A stretch of DNA of 64,000 nucleotides from UMGS172 sp045578845 (GCA_045578845.1 JAZNLA010000004.1:62001-126000), one strand, 5' to 3'; positions 1-8,727 are shown, counted from the first letter of the stretch. Notes: a model not told the origin generated them from the sequence alone. Program-made: numbers and translations.

Positions 1-338
1 CTGCGGTCATATTTTTCATCATAATAAAACTTAATATTGGAAAGTGATATAGCAAGAATAGACGCATACTTTGCAGCCTGCGGGTCGTTACCCTCAACAA
101 ACAAAATATACTCAGGTCTTTGAGGTGTGCCGAAAGGCCTATATGTATATTGTCCCCTTACAAACGAATCGTTTGTGCCGGGCGTACCGTCACCGACAAA
201 CAAAACCTCATGGGTTTCTCCAATCTTACCGAGTTCGCTGCAAGCGATAACGGTATAGTTTTCGTCGATAACACCGATTGTACGGTCAATCGCATCCTTA
301 ATTTGATGTATTACTCCTTGAAAAAGTCGGTTAGACAT
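1..338 (-). CDS. CdaR/PucR-like transcriptional regulator, N-terminal part (runs off the window)
   Basis: The reading frame is open from an ATG at 338 to the window edge and gives 112 residues. A GAAAGGGTG ribosome binding site precedes the ATG. The segment ending in the motif LGKIGETHE resembles the sugar-diacid recognition domain that opens CdaR-type regulators, whose C-terminal part is a PucR-type helix-turn-helix. That C-terminal part would lie outside the window, so DNA binding is inferred only. It lies downstream of the sugar-ABC ATPase gene on the same strand, behind a terminator, so it is probably transcribed separately. A role in sugar or organic-acid control is plausible but not shown. 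It could also be an uncharacterised sensor with the same fold. Confidence 0.55.
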   Translation of the reverse strand, partial: MSNRLFQGVIHQIKDAIDRTIGVIDENYTVIACSELGKIGETHEVLFVGDGTPGTNDSFVRGQYTYRPFGTPQRPEYILFVEGNDPQAAKYASILAISLSNIKFYYDEKYDR

Positions 339-504
339 AAAACGCACCCTTTCTGTATTTAACAACCGCATTACACAGTATTTCACTTTGTATATTGTTA
401 TTTTACACAATATGTAGTACAATTTCAAGTATAAATTACAAATTTAACGAAAAAAGTTACAATTTGATTACAAATTTAACATTATGTTAACCAAAAAGAC
501 AAGA

Positions 505-533
505 AAAGACCTGCGATTTACTCGCAGGTCTTT
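505..533 (-). terminator. Intrinsic terminator behind the ABC ATPase gene
   Basis: An 11-bp perfect stem (505-515 with 523-533) around a 7-nt loop is followed on the minus strand by TTTTCTTG. It lies about 26 bp beyond the stop codon of the ATPase gene. Confidence 0.8.
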
Positions 534-558
534 AAAATTTTTGTAAATTTCACCAAAA

Positions 559-1701
559 TCAGTTAGTAATGGTCTTTTCGGTATCTTTATCGAAGAGGTG
601 AATTTTTCCGGGCTCAAGAGTAACCTTGATTGCATCGCCGGGACGGGCGGTTGAAGTAGGAGCAACACGACCATTGATGTTCTGTCCTTCGCAAACAGTG
701 TAGAGATATTTTTCTGCACCCATAAGTTCGGTAACTTCAACGTTAACCTCAACAATACCGTCGGGGAACTTAGCAATGAGTTCTTCTTCATCATGAACAT
801 GTTCAGGACGGATACCCATAATAACTTCCTTATCAACATAAGGAACAAGGCAATCCTTCTTGTTTTTGGTTTCGGGAAGTTTAATTTTATACTTAACGCC
901 CGAACGGGTTTTTGTATCTTCAGAACCAAATTCTACAAAGAAGTCGTCACCCTCTTGAAGCACTTTGGCATCAAGAAAGTTCATTTGCGGAGAACCGATA
1001 AATCCGGCAACGAAAGAGTTACAAGGTTTATCATAAAGGGTTTGAGGAGTATCAACCTGTTGAACAATACCGTCTTTCATAACAACGATGCGGGTACCCA
1101 TTGTCATAGCCTCGGTCTGGTCATGGGTAACATAGATAAAGGTTGTGCCGAGTCTTAAGTGAAGTTTAGAAATCTCGGTACGCATCTGTGCACGGAGTTT
1201 AGCATCCAAGTTCGAAAGAGGTTCGTCAAGAAGGAAGACCTTAGGCTCACGAACGATAGCACGGCCCAAAGCAACACGCTGACGCTGACCGCCGGAAAGA
1301 GCGGCAGGTTTACGTTGGAGAAGATGTTCAATATCAAGAATTCTTGATGCTTCTTCAACACGGCGTTTGATTTCTTCCTTCGGAGTTTTACGTAGTTTGA
1401 GACCGAAAGCCATATTATCAAAAACGGTCATATGAGGATAAAGAGCATAGTTCTGGAAAACCATGGCGATATCTCTATCCTTAGGTGCAACGTCATTTAC
1501 AAGACGGTCGCCGATATAAAGTTCACCGCCGCTGATTTCTTCAAGACCGGCAATCATACGAAGAGTAGTAGATTTACCGCAACCTGAAGGACCAACGAGA
1601 ATGATAAACTCTTTGTCCTTGATTTCAAGGTTGAAATCAGAAACAGCGAGAACGCCGCCGGGGTACTTTTTACAAATATTACGCAGTGAAAGGCTTGCCA
1701 T
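559..1701 (-). CDS. ugpC: Sugar ABC transporter ATP-binding protein, UgpC/MsmK type
   Basis: This 380-residue protein is the ATPase subunit that powers CUT1-family carbohydrate importers, working as a dimer on the cytoplasmic side of the permeases. Visible motifs are Walker A GPSGCGKST (37-45), the Q-loop Gln83, signature LSGGQ (135-139), Walker B VFLLDEP (155-161) and the switch His193. The last 140 residues fit the TOBE-type regulatory domain of MalK-like ATPases. The start was placed at the ATG at 1701 behind TAGGAGGAAA, 18 codons inside the longer frame. No permease or binding-protein genes are adjacent, which fits a shared 'multitask' ATPase serving several importers, as known for MsmK. 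It has its own promoter and terminator. Confidence 0.92.
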   Translation of the reverse strand: MASLSLRNICKKYPGGVLAVSDFNLEIKDKEFIILVGPSGCGKSTTLRMIAGLEEISGGELYIGDRLVNDVAPKDRDIAMVFQNYALYPHMTVFDNMAFGLKLRKTPKEEIKRRVEEASRILDIEHLLQRKPAALSGGQRQRVALGRAIVREPKVFLLDEPLSNLDAKLRAQMRTEISKLHLRLGTTFIYVTHDQTEAMTMGTRIVVMKDGIVQQVDTPQTLYDKPCNSFVAGFIGSPQMNFLDAKVLQEGDDFFVEFGSEDTKTRSGVKYKIKLPETKNKKDCLVPYVDKEVIMGIRPEHVHDEEELIAKFPDGIVEVNVEVTELMGAEKYLYTVCEGQNINGRVAPTSTARPGDAIKVTLEPGKIHLFDKDTEKTITN

Positions 1702-1753
1702 TATTTTATTTCCTCCTAAGAGTGTATAAATACACCCATAAATTACTAATGCC

Positions 1754-1782
1754 ATTATATCAAATCTTTTTTACAATTTCTA
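1754..1782 (-). promoter_or_regulatory. Probable sigma-A promoter of ugpC
   Basis: On the minus strand the -10 hexamer TATAAT (1754-1759) is preceded after 17 bp by a weak -35 TAGAAA (1777-1782). The leader to the start codon is about 45 nt. Confidence 0.5.
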
Positions 1783-1891
1783 TACCCTATTTACCCAAAC
1801 TTAATGCAAATATTTTATATGAAATGTATAATTATGTGAATATTATGTAAAGTTTTGTAAAATAATGTGTACAAAAGTTGATATATTTTAC

Positions 1892-2602
1892 TCAACTAAG
1901 AGCAAATTCGAGTTCCGACAGTTCAAGTTCTCGGTACTGTCCCTCGCACAATGATGAATCAAGTAAGAGTTGACCTATCCTTTTTCTATGCAGTGTTATT
2001 ACTCCAACATTAACTGTGCCCAAGATACGCTTTATCTCATGATATTTACCCTCGGTTATAATAACCGAAAGAGTTTTTTTGTCATCGCTTATAACGGTCA
2101 CTTTGGCAGGTCGGCACTTTGTGCCGTCTGCAAGTGTTACACCGCCTGCCAAAAATTCTATATCTTTTTCGGTTATCTGCTTGTCCACCGTAACTATGTA
2201 TTCTTTTTCAATATAGTTTTTTGGGGTTATAACTCTGTGCCCATAATCGCCGTCATCAGTAACTATCAGTAATCCTGTAGTATCCTTATCAAGTCTGCCG
2301 ACCGGAAACAGACCTTTACGGCCTGTTTCATTTGATATAATATCTACCACCGTTTCCCTCGTTTTATCGTTAGATGCCGACAAAACTCCCGACGGCTTAT
2401 TCAACATATAATATACATATTTCTTATAGGTCAACTCTTTACCGTCAAGTTTTATTACCGCTTTGGTATCAACCTTTTGAGATGGGTCCGAAATAATGAT
2501 ACTATCTACCGTTATACAGCCTTTTTTTATCAGTAATTTTGCGTCGGTACGGGAAACAGCCATGCTTACCGATACTAACTTATCTAATCTTTCAAGTTCC
2601 AT
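1892..2602 (-). CDS. rsuA: 16S rRNA pseudouridine synthase, RsuA family
   Basis: The 236-residue protein opens with an S4 RNA-binding domain (about 1-60) and continues with an RsuA/RluB-type pseudouridine synthase domain. The catalytic motif GRLDKDTTG places the nucleophilic Asp at 105. Members of this family convert a single uridine in 16S or 23S rRNA to pseudouridine; the short length and single S4 domain favour the small-subunit enzyme. The gene starts 3 bp after the DUF4830 gene ends, so it is the last gene of an ispD-ispF-DUF4830-rsuA unit. No clear terminator is visible between its stop and the ugpC promoter. The exact target base cannot be read from sequence. Confidence 0.88.
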   Translation of the reverse strand: MELERLDKLVSVSMAVSRTDAKLLIKKGCITVDSIIISDPSQKVDTKAVIKLDGKELTYKKYVYYMLNKPSGVLSASNDKTRETVVDIISNETGRKGLFPVGRLDKDTTGLLIVTDDGDYGHRVITPKNYIEKEYIVTVDKQITEKDIEFLAGGVTLADGTKCRPAKVTVISDDKKTLSVIITEGKYHEIKRILGTVNVGVITLHRKRIGQLLLDSSLCEGQYRELELSELEFALS

Positions 2603-2605
2603 ATT

Positions 2606-3061
2606 TTATCCTTTTAAAGGTGAAACAAATCCTTCTAAATCGGTTGAAAATATATCAGCACCCACAACCTTGCCTTTATATGTAAGTATTTCGACAAAAA
2701 CCGCCTTTTCGCGGTCAGGGTAATCAATTACCGGATATGTGTAGCGTAACAATTTACAACCTTTATATTTTTCTAAATCAAATCCTTGAGATTTTTGAAT
2801 TTCATTATAATTTTCATACACTTCGCTAAAAGTGTCAGGCACAACTATTTCATCGGTCACTAAAGCACTTTGGTCAACCGTAGGTCCAAACGACGATATG
2901 TAATCATAAGCAGAAAGATTATCGCTTATCACCGCAGTTGCACCATTTGGTTTACTGTAGGTTTCAAGGCATATCGCGACCGTCAGCACCGCCGCAATAA
3001 TTGCAGTTACAAGTAATGCGGCAATTTTAGTGCCGGACAGTTTAAAATTTATCACAAACAT
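2606..3061 (-). CDS. Membrane-anchored DUF4830-like protein
   Basis: This 151-residue protein has a short cytoplasmic start and one hydrophobic segment (about residues 9-28), then an extracytoplasmic domain ending in a pattern with GFDLEKYKG, a YTYPV element and a YKGKVVGAD element. That pattern resembles the uncharacterised DUF4830 family of Clostridia. A TTG four codons upstream would extend it, but the GGGTGA just before the ATG at 3061 favours this start. It sits between ispF and rsuA with short gaps, so it is probably co-transcribed. The function is unknown. Confidence 0.7.
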   Translation of the reverse strand: MFVINFKLSGTKIAALLVTAIIAAVLTVAICLETYSKPNGATAVISDNLSAYDYISSFGPTVDQSALVTDEIVVPDTFSEVYENYNEIQKSQGFDLEKYKGCKLLRYTYPVIDYPDREKAVFVEILTYKGKVVGADIFSTDLEGFVSPLKG

Positions 3062-3099
3062 ATAATCACCCAAATGATTATATGTTAATTGATTTTGTC

Positions 3100-3579
3100 T
3101 TATTCTTTAACAATAAGACAAACAGCGTGGGCCGCTGCACCGTCACCGTTTCCCGTAAAGCCTAATTTTTCTTCGGTTGTGGCTTTAACATTAACCCTTG
3201 AAACAAGGATGCCGCAGTCATTTGCAATTATTTCTGCCATTTTCGGCAAATACTCAGCAAGTTTAGGTCTTTGCATTACTATTGTGGCATCAACATTTGA
3301 AATTTTATATCCTTTTTCGGCTACAAGTTCACAAACTTTTTTAAACAAAATCCTACTATCAATATTTTTAAAACTTTGGTCGGTATCGGGAAAGTGTTTT
3401 CCTATATCCCCCAACGCCGCAGCACCGAGCAAAGCATCGCTTATGGCGTGCAACAAAACATCAGCGTCACTGTGGCCAATCAAGCCTTTTTCGTAAGGAA
3501 TTTCAACACCGCCGACAATAAGTTTACGATTTTCGCTAAATGCATGAACATCATATCCGTGACCTACTCTAATATCCAT
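3100..3579 (-). CDS. ispF: 2-C-methyl-D-erythritol 2,4-cyclodiphosphate synthase
   Basis: IspF cyclises 4-diphosphocytidyl-methylerythritol 2-phosphate with release of CMP in the MEP isoprenoid pathway; family members are homotrimers with a divalent metal in each active site. At 159 residues it has the normal length. The N-terminal metal-binding DVH motif (residues 10-12) and the HSDADV and ALGDIGKHFPDTD elements typical of the family are present. Its start codon shares one base with the ispD stop (TAATG), which indicates translational coupling of two consecutive pathway enzymes. Confidence 0.97.
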   Translation of the reverse strand: MDIRVGHGYDVHAFSENRKLIVGGVEIPYEKGLIGHSDADVLLHAISDALLGAAALGDIGKHFPDTDQSFKNIDSRILFKKVCELVAEKGYKISNVDATIVMQRPKLAEYLPKMAEIIANDCGILVSRVNVKATTEEKLGFTGNGDGAAAHAVCLIVKE

Positions 3580-4319
3580 TACAAATTCCCTCTCATAAGC
3601 AAAAATTCGGCATATTCCAAATCTTCTGTTGTAGTGATTTTAATATTTTTATAATCACCCTCAACAGTATAAACAGGGTATCCTGCCGCCTCAACCACCG
3701 AGCAGTCGTCGGTAAATTCGTGTAACCTGTCTTTTAAATTTTCGACCGATGACCTGTACATATCCGCTTTAAACCCTTGCGGAGTTTGAACTGCAACCAA
3801 ATCGTTTCTGTTAGGAGTCCCTGCAACAAGCCCGTCGGATTTCACCTTTTTTACCGTATCTTTTAAGCATACCGCTACGGTAGCCGCATTATATTTCCTT
3901 GCGGCATCAATAACATTTTTTATGCATGTATCCGACACAAAAGGTCTTGCACCGTCATGTATAAGCACAACCTCGGTATCAAGTGCAACACATTCTAACC
4001 CACAAGCCACCGACTCTTGTCGGCAATTTCCGCCCTCAACAATATCGGTAACCTTTTTAAAGTCGAACTTGTTGCAAAGTTGTTGCATTTTAAGTACGTT
4101 TTCTTTCTTTACAACTACAACAATACTTTCAACAAATGGGTTATTACAAAATTTTTCTATGGTCAATGCCGCAACTGGTTTACCGCCGATTTCAGCAAAC
4201 ATTTTGTCAACACCCTTCATCCGCGACGAACTGCCGCCGCAAACGATTATTGCCGCTATGCCTCTCTTTTTTATATCATTTTCGGTTGTATACTGCAAGC
4301 AGGTTTCGGTAACAGCCAT
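3579..4319 (-). CDS. ispD: 2-C-methyl-D-erythritol 4-phosphate cytidylyltransferase
   Basis: IspD transfers a CMP group from CTP to methylerythritol 4-phosphate. The CTP-binding glycine/serine-rich loop with the essential Arg is seen at about residues 24-36 (VCGGSSSRMKG), followed by IHDGARPFV and a C-terminal segment with KITTTEDL. The start is the ATG at 4319 behind GGAGGT; an in-frame TTG 12 bp upstream overlaps that binding site and is unlikely. About 20 residues precede the usual family N-terminus, which is slightly long. It is the first gene of the ispD-ispF-DUF4830-rsuA unit and lies just after a strong terminator. Confidence 0.96.
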   Translation of the reverse strand: MAVTETCLQYTTENDIKKRGIAAIIVCGGSSSRMKGVDKMFAEIGGKPVAALTIEKFCNNPFVESIVVVVKKENVLKMQQLCNKFDFKKVTDIVEGGNCRQESVACGLECVALDTEVVLIHDGARPFVSDTCIKNVIDAARKYNAATVAVCLKDTVKKVKSDGLVAGTPNRNDLVAVQTPQGFKADMYRSSVENLKDRLHEFTDDCSVVEAAGYPVYTVEGDYKNIKITTTEDLEYAEFLLMRGNL

Positions 4320-4341
4320 AATGACCTCCAAATTTTAAAAA

Positions 4342-4366
4342 ACGGCATCCGTTTTACGGATGCCGT
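4342..4366 (-). terminator. Intrinsic terminator between the CD1247-type gene and ispD
   Basis: A perfect 10-bp GC-rich stem (4342-4351 with 4357-4366) is followed on the minus strand by six T residues. It ends the efp-CD1247 side of the cluster, so ispD probably starts from a promoter near or within this short gap. Confidence 0.85.
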
Positions 4367-4397
4367 CAGACATTACATAACCACAATTAAACGAAAA

Positions 4398-4802
4398 TTA
4401 TTCTTCGTCGTCTTGCTCTGAGCAGCAGCCGCCACAATCCTCACAACTGAAGTCAAACTCAAGATTTTCACCGCAGTTAGGGCATTTAATGCCGCCCTCG
4501 TCTATCATTTCATCATCAAGATAAATTACATCATGACAGGTAGGACACTCAACTTCATAGCAGAAATCGTCATCATCGTCATAATCATCACAGAACTCGT
4601 CGTCTTCGTAAAAATCCTCTTCTAAGGTTGCGAGGTCTTCATCAACAGCATCGAGTTGTTCATTGATTTCGCCTACTGCACCTGCGATATCCTCTAAAAC
4701 ATCAATAACTGCCTTTAAAACCTTGTCTTTGCTGTCATTTTCATCAAAACCTGCATTTTCGGCAAGACCTTTGATATAAGCGACCTTTTCGGAAATAGTC
4801 AT
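4398..4802 (-). CDS. CD1247-type acidic zinc-ribbon protein
   Basis: The 134-residue protein has an N-terminal helical segment of about 50 residues that resembles the CD1247 N-terminal domain of clostridial proteins. A very acidic stretch with many Asp and Glu follows. The C-terminal zinc-ribbon-like part carries CPTC and CPNC pairs, then a further Cys cluster (CEDCGGCC). The domain order suggests a small metal-binding protein, but no biochemical role is known to me. It lies 68 bp downstream of efp and is probably in the same transcript. Confidence 0.75.
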   Translation of the reverse strand: MTISEKVAYIKGLAENAGFDENDSKDKVLKAVIDVLEDIAGAVGEINEQLDAVDEDLATLEEDFYEDDEFCDDYDDDDDFCYEVECPTCHDVIYLDDEMIDEGGIKCPNCGENLEFDFSCEDCGGCCSEQDDEE

Positions 4803-4870
4803 AATATGCTCCTGTTCTGTCGCAAATGCGACTTAAAGTTACAAATAAATTGTTGTCTTAAAATGTGCAA

Positions 4871-5428
4871 TTATGCACGTTCCATGTATTCACCTGTTCT
4901 TGTATCAATGCGGATAACATCACCCTCGTTAATAAAAAGAGGAACTCTTATTTCAGCACCGGTTTCAAGGGTAGCGGGCTTAGTAGCATTAGTTGCGGTG
5001 TTACCTGCAAAACCGGGGTCGGTTTGGGTAACGGAAAGTTCAACAAAGGTAGGAGGCTCAAGACCGAAAACCTTGCCTTTATAAGAAAGGACCTTGCATA
5101 CCATATTTTCTTTAACGAACTTAAAGTTATCACCGAGTTCATTAGAACTTACAGGTACAAGTTCATAACTTTCGGGGTCCATAAAGTAATAAAGGTCACC
5201 GTCATTATAAGAATATTCCATATCCTTACGCTCGACAAAAGCGGTCGGAAATTTTTCAGTCGGGTTAAAAGTTCTTTCAACAACCGAACCTTCAATAACA
5301 TTTCTGATTTTTGTTCTTACGAATGCAGCACCTTTACCGGGTTTAACATGCTGGAATTCGATAATTTGGTATACCTTTCCTTCCATTTCAAAAGTTACAC
5401 CGTTTCTGAAATCACCGGCAGTTACCAT
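4871..5428 (-). CDS. efp: Elongation factor P
   Basis: EF-P binds the ribosome between the P and E sites and relieves stalling at consecutive prolines. The 185-residue length is standard and the three beta-barrel domains can be followed. Domain I contains the loop KPGKGAAFVRTK with Lys32 at the tip position that is modified or left bare in different lineages. The C-terminal GAEIRVPLFINEGD and RIDTRTGEYMERA elements are typical. The start codon is preceded by TTTGGAGGTATAAATC. An M24 peptidase gene lies 101 bp upstream, as in many Clostridia and Bacilli. Confidence 0.97.
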   Translation of the reverse strand: MVTAGDFRNGVTFEMEGKVYQIIEFQHVKPGKGAAFVRTKIRNVIEGSVVERTFNPTEKFPTAFVERKDMEYSYNDGDLYYFMDPESYELVPVSSNELGDNFKFVKENMVCKVLSYKGKVFGLEPPTFVELSVTQTDPGFAGNTATNATKPATLETGAEIRVPLFINEGDVIRIDTRTGEYMERA

Positions 5429-5529
5429 GATTTATACCTCCAAATAATGATTTAAAATCATTTTTATTTTATCAACATTACTATATTACCTTATTTTGCC
5501 GTAATTTTCAAGCCTTATTTTACATTTAT

Positions 5530-6582
5530 CTAAAGAATTATCAAAGATTTTTCCGACATTGTTAAGTTTTCGCAACCGTTCCCCTTAACCAACAGCATAT
5601 CCTCAATCCTTACACCGAATTCATTTTCAATGTAAATACCCGGCTCATCGGTTACAATATTACCTACCACCAAGATTTCCTTTGATTTAGGCGACAGTGA
5701 CGGACTTTCATGAACTTCAAGTCCTACCGAATGGCCTAAGGAATGGGTGAAATATTCGCCGAAGCCTTTTGACTCTATCACATTTCTGGCAATTTTATCG
5801 GCTTCACTACAAAGCATACCGGATTTTATTGACTTTGCGACCTCGATGTTTGCCTTTAAAACCGTATCGTAAACCAACTGCATTTTATCGGTCGCAAAAC
5901 CCACGGCAACCGTTCGTGTCATATCACTGTGATACCCGCCGAATGTCGCACCGAAATCCATTGTGACAAAGTCACCCGATTCAATCGGTTTGCCGCACGG
6001 CACTCCATGAGGTTTGGCACTGTTTTTACCCGATACTACTACGGTATCAAACGACTCACCCTCGCCGCCAAGCAGTTTCATTTTATATTCAAGAAACGCG
6101 GCAACATCATGTTCTGACACCCCGACCTTTATAAAGTCCAGCACCTCTAAGTAAGCCTTTTCGGCAATACGCTGTGCTTTTATCATACAATCGACTTCGC
6201 TTTGGTTTTTTACCGCTCTAAGTTCCCCTATAAACTTCATAAGTTCGCCGTTACAGGTTACAGTCAGCCCGCTGAAAATATTTTTAAATCTTTCCAATTC
6301 ACTGACCGTTATACTGTTTTCAAGCAAAATTTCCGTGACACTGCAACCGTCACTTAAATTTTTTAACTGCTTAGAAAGGTCGCCCATAAGTAAAACTTCT
6401 ACTGATTTTACAGTTTCCTTAGCGGCCAAATAATACCTGCCGTCAACTATAAGCACCTGTTTATCTTTGGAAACAAATAAAAAACCCAATGATGACCTAA
6501 ACCCGCTGAAATAAAACCTATTTACATCGGTTACGATAACTGCCGCTTGATTGGGTTTTAAATATTCTTTCAGTCTTGTCAT
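5530..6582 (-). CDS. pepP: M24-family Xaa-Pro aminopeptidase
   Basis: The 350-residue protein matches the two-domain layout of aminopeptidase P/prolidase: a creatinase-like N-terminal domain (about 1-125) and a pita-bread catalytic domain. The metal ligands are readable as DFGATFGGYHSD, HSLGHSVGLEVHE, TDEPGIY and a final RIED segment. These enzymes remove an N-terminal residue that precedes proline. The start overlaps the aroQ stop by 4 bp (ATGA). Its place next to efp, a proline-related translation factor, is common in Firmicutes. Whether it acts on Xaa-Pro peptides or dipeptides cannot be decided here. Confidence 0.93.
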   Translation of the reverse strand: MTRLKEYLKPNQAAVIVTDVNRFYFSGFRSSLGFLFVSKDKQVLIVDGRYYLAAKETVKSVEVLLMGDLSKQLKNLSDGCSVTEILLENSITVSELERFKNIFSGLTVTCNGELMKFIGELRAVKNQSEVDCMIKAQRIAEKAYLEVLDFIKVGVSEHDVAAFLEYKMKLLGGEGESFDTVVVSGKNSAKPHGVPCGKPIESGDFVTMDFGATFGGYHSDMTRTVAVGFATDKMQLVYDTVLKANIEVAKSIKSGMLCSEADKIARNVIESKGFGEYFTHSLGHSVGLEVHESPSLSPKSKEILVVGNIVTDEPGIYIENEFGVRIEDMLLVKGNGCENLTMSEKSLIIL

Positions 6583-7013
6583 TTAAGCAGTTCCTTCATG
6601 GCATTTACGGCAAGGAAATAACTGTTTTTGCCGAATCCCGCAATACTGCCTACGCAAGCAGGAGCGATAACCGAGGTTTTTCTGAATTCTTCTCTATTAT
6701 GAATATTTGAAAGATGTACTTCAATAAACGGCTTCTTAACCGCCTTTATGGCATCTAAAATCGCAAAACTGTAATGAGTATATGCACCTGCATTTATAAT
6801 ACAACCGTCATATTTATCTAAAACAGAGTGAATTGCCGAAACAATCTCACCCTCGCAGTTAGACTGAAAAAAATCACAACGAATATCAAGACCTTTTGAA
6901 TATGTCGAAATGTTGTTATTAATTTCGTCTAAAGTTTGGGTGCCGTAAATTCCCGGCTCACGCACCGACAAAAGATTAAGATTAGGTCCGTTGATAATTA
7001 AAACATTTTTCAT
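6579..7013 (-). CDS. aroQ: Type II 3-dehydroquinate dehydratase
   Basis: AroQ removes water from 3-dehydroquinate in the shikimate pathway and forms a dodecamer in studied members. The protein has 144 residues from the ATG at 7013, which follows AAGGAAG. Family elements are INGPNLNLL, the catalytic Tyr in REPGIYG, NAGAYTHYS and EVHLSNIHNREEFR. An ATG six codons upstream would overlap the ribosome binding site and is less likely. The gene starts 4 bp after the upstream AP endonuclease gene and overlaps pepP, so the group is one transcript. Confidence 0.96.
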   Translation of the reverse strand: MKNVLIINGPNLNLLSVREPGIYGTQTLDEINNNISTYSKGLDIRCDFFQSNCEGEIVSAIHSVLDKYDGCIINAGAYTHYSFAILDAIKAVKKPFIEVHLSNIHNREEFRKTSVIAPACVGSIAGFGKNSYFLAVNAMKELLK

Positions 7014-7017
7014 AAAA

Positions 7018-7869
7018 TTACTTCCTTTCAAGGTAACAGTTTTTCATAAACAAAGCATCTTCGCTTTGAGTACCGTCAGACTCACATATAATGGTCGGCT
7101 CTAAATCATACTCGGCCAAAAGTTCCATTAGAGGCACAGGGTCGGGACCGAAAACTCGGTCGTCGAAGGTAAGGTGTTTTTTTTCACCGCCTGCGGTGTA
7201 CTCAATTTTTGAAAAATGCGAATGAAAATGCTTTTGCCTTTCTTCGCCTAAACGGTTTTTAATCTCCGTAAGCACAGATTTAAAGGCTTCTTTTGAGTTC
7301 ACATTGCCCAGTGTTCTCGCATTAAGATGCCCGAAGTCAATACAAGGTATCAATCTTTCATCAAGTTCACAAAGAGATATTACTTCTTCCAAAGTGCCCA
7401 ACTGATTCATTTTACCCATTGTTTCGGGGCATATGTGTATATGACCAAGTCCGTTTTCGTCAAGTGCTTTAAGCGATAAAGCCATAGTGTCTTTAGCAAG
7501 TCTTAACGCTTCTTCGCGGTCTAATTTACCGCATGAGCCGGTATGCACCACAATTCGGTTACCGCCCATAAAATCAACTGCTTTGGCACTGCTTAAAATA
7601 TAGTTTGCCGAGTTTAATCTTTTTTCTTGGTCAACGCTTGACATAGAAATGTAATAAGGTGCATGAAGTGAAAGTCTAATATTTTTCTCTTTAGCGAGTT
7701 TGCCTAATTCCCTTGCCTTTTGTTCGCCTATATTAACACCTCTGCCACACTGATATTCAAATGCATCAAGGCCCAAATTTTCTATATACTGTGGGACCTG
7801 CAAACTGCTTTTATATCCCATTTCATAAAACGAATTTCCGCATCCTGCGGGTCCGAAAATTGCAGGCAT
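7018..7869 (-). CDS. AP endonuclease of the endonuclease IV family (TIM barrel)
   Basis: The 283-residue protein follows the endonuclease IV fold, a TIM barrel with a trinuclear zinc site that cuts DNA 5' of abasic sites. Candidate ligands appear in SLHAPYYI, VVHTGS, ICPETMG, CIDFGHLN, FHSHFS and the C-terminal ICESDG. The arrangement of these elements is that of the family, but the sequence is divergent from classical Nfo, so a xylose-isomerase-like sugar enzyme is a remote alternative. It follows yqeG after 13 bp and precedes aroQ by 4 bp. Confidence 0.82.
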   Translation of the reverse strand: MPAIFGPAGCGNSFYEMGYKSSLQVPQYIENLGLDAFEYQCGRGVNIGEQKARELGKLAKEKNIRLSLHAPYYISMSSVDQEKRLNSANYILSSAKAVDFMGGNRIVVHTGSCGKLDREEALRLAKDTMALSLKALDENGLGHIHICPETMGKMNQLGTLEEVISLCELDERLIPCIDFGHLNARTLGNVNSKEAFKSVLTEIKNRLGEERQKHFHSHFSKIEYTAGGEKKHLTFDDRVFGPDPVPLMELLAEYDLEPTIICESDGTQSEDALFMKNCYLERK

Positions 7870-7882
7870 ATTTTACACCTCT

Positions 7883-8368
7883 TTAAAAATTATCTTTTAA
7901 AATTTTGCGTTCAAAATAACGCCTTACTTTAAAACTCCACCCGTCTTCCAACCTTTGCGGTCTTACGAGTAAAGATTTTATACCGTACATTTTAGCACCT
8001 AAAATATCGGTAAAAATTTGGTCACCTATAATTGCAACCGACTTACTTTTTACGCCCAACATATCTATAGCCTTTGCGTAGCCAAACGGAAGCGGTTTAC
8101 AAGCAAGACTCACAAACGGCAAACCGATTCTTCCCGCAAACGGCTTTATTCTCGCCTTTTTAGAGTTAGACACAACAATTAAGTTTATATTATTTTCTCG
8201 CATAACACTAAGCCATTCGGTCAATCCGTCAACCAAAACAGTGCCGTGATGGGTTGATAAGGTGTTATCAACATCAATTAGCAGTGACGAAATGCCCAAA
8301 GACTTTAAATCTTCTACAGTTATATCGGTTATGATTTTAAAAATTTTTGTAGGTAAAAACAGTGACAT
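7883..8368 (-). CDS. yqeG: YqeG-family HAD IIIA phosphatase
   Basis: The 161-residue protein has the HAD motif I IDVDNTLS with both catalytic aspartates, motif II in VVSNSKK and motif IV in IIGDQIFTD. It has the compact cap-less size of the YqeG family. The cellular substrate is not established. The start at 8368 follows AAAGGAAAAGAGT; the frame is open 13 codons further, but that extension runs into the rpsU terminator. It heads the yqeG-nfo-aroQ-pepP-efp-CD1247 group. Confidence 0.88.
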   Translation of the reverse strand: MSLFLPTKIFKIITDITVEDLKSLGISSLLIDVDNTLSTHHGTVLVDGLTEWLSVMRENNINLIVVSNSKKARIKPFAGRIGLPFVSLACKPLPFGYAKAIDMLGVKSKSVAIIGDQIFTDILGAKMYGIKSLLVRPQRLEDGWSFKVRRYFERKILKDNF

Positions 8369-8400
8369 ACTCTTTTCCTTTTTATAAAAAATAAAACAAA

Positions 8401-8429
8401 GAAGCAACCGAAACCCATTCGGTCGCTTC
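8401..8429 (-). terminator. Intrinsic terminator of rpsU
   Basis: A 12-bp stem with one G-U pair (8401-8412 with 8418-8429) is followed on the minus strand by TTTGTTTTATTTTTT. It separates rpsU from yqeG. Confidence 0.85.
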
Positions 8430-8446
8430 TTTTAGCACATTAGTAA

Positions 8447-8623
8447 TTAGCGGAATTTACGCTTACGGGCAGCTTCCGATTTCTTCTTACGCTTTACAGA
8501 AGGCTTCTCATAATGTTCTCTCTTACGGACTTCTTGAATAACTCCGTCTTTTTGAGTTTGCCTCTTAAAACGTCTGAGTGCGTTTTCAAGTGATTCATTT
8601 TCTTTTAAACGGACCTGGCTCAT
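8447..8623 (-). CDS. rpsU: 30S ribosomal protein S21
   Basis: The translation gives 58 residues opening with MSQVRLKENESLENALRRF and ending in a strongly basic tail KRKKKSEAARKRKFR, which is the normal S21 pattern. S21 binds near the anti-Shine-Dalgarno end of 16S rRNA and helps initiation. The ATG at 8623 is preceded by GGAGGGAGGG. It is monocistronic, with a consensus promoter and its own terminator. Confidence 0.96.
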   Translation of the reverse strand: MSQVRLKENESLENALRRFKRQTQKDGVIQEVRKREHYEKPSVKRKKKSEAARKRKFR

Positions 8624-8673
8624 TATATTCCCTCCCTCCGCTTGATTGCAGGGGTAATTGCATATTTTTGATA

Positions 8674-8703
8674 ATTATACACCAAAACACCTTTTGCTGT
8701 CAA
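8674..8703 (-). promoter_or_regulatory. Strong sigma-A promoter of rpsU
   Basis: A perfect TTGACA (8698-8703) and a perfect TATAAT (8674-8679), both read on the minus strand, are 18 bp apart. The leader to the start codon is about 45 nt. Confidence 0.8.
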
Positions 8704-8727
8704 GTATAATTTTAAAACTATGACAAA

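Noticed and set aside
793..1158. An open plus-strand frame of 121 codons.
   Set aside because: It is antisense to ugpC, which has all ABC ATPase motifs.
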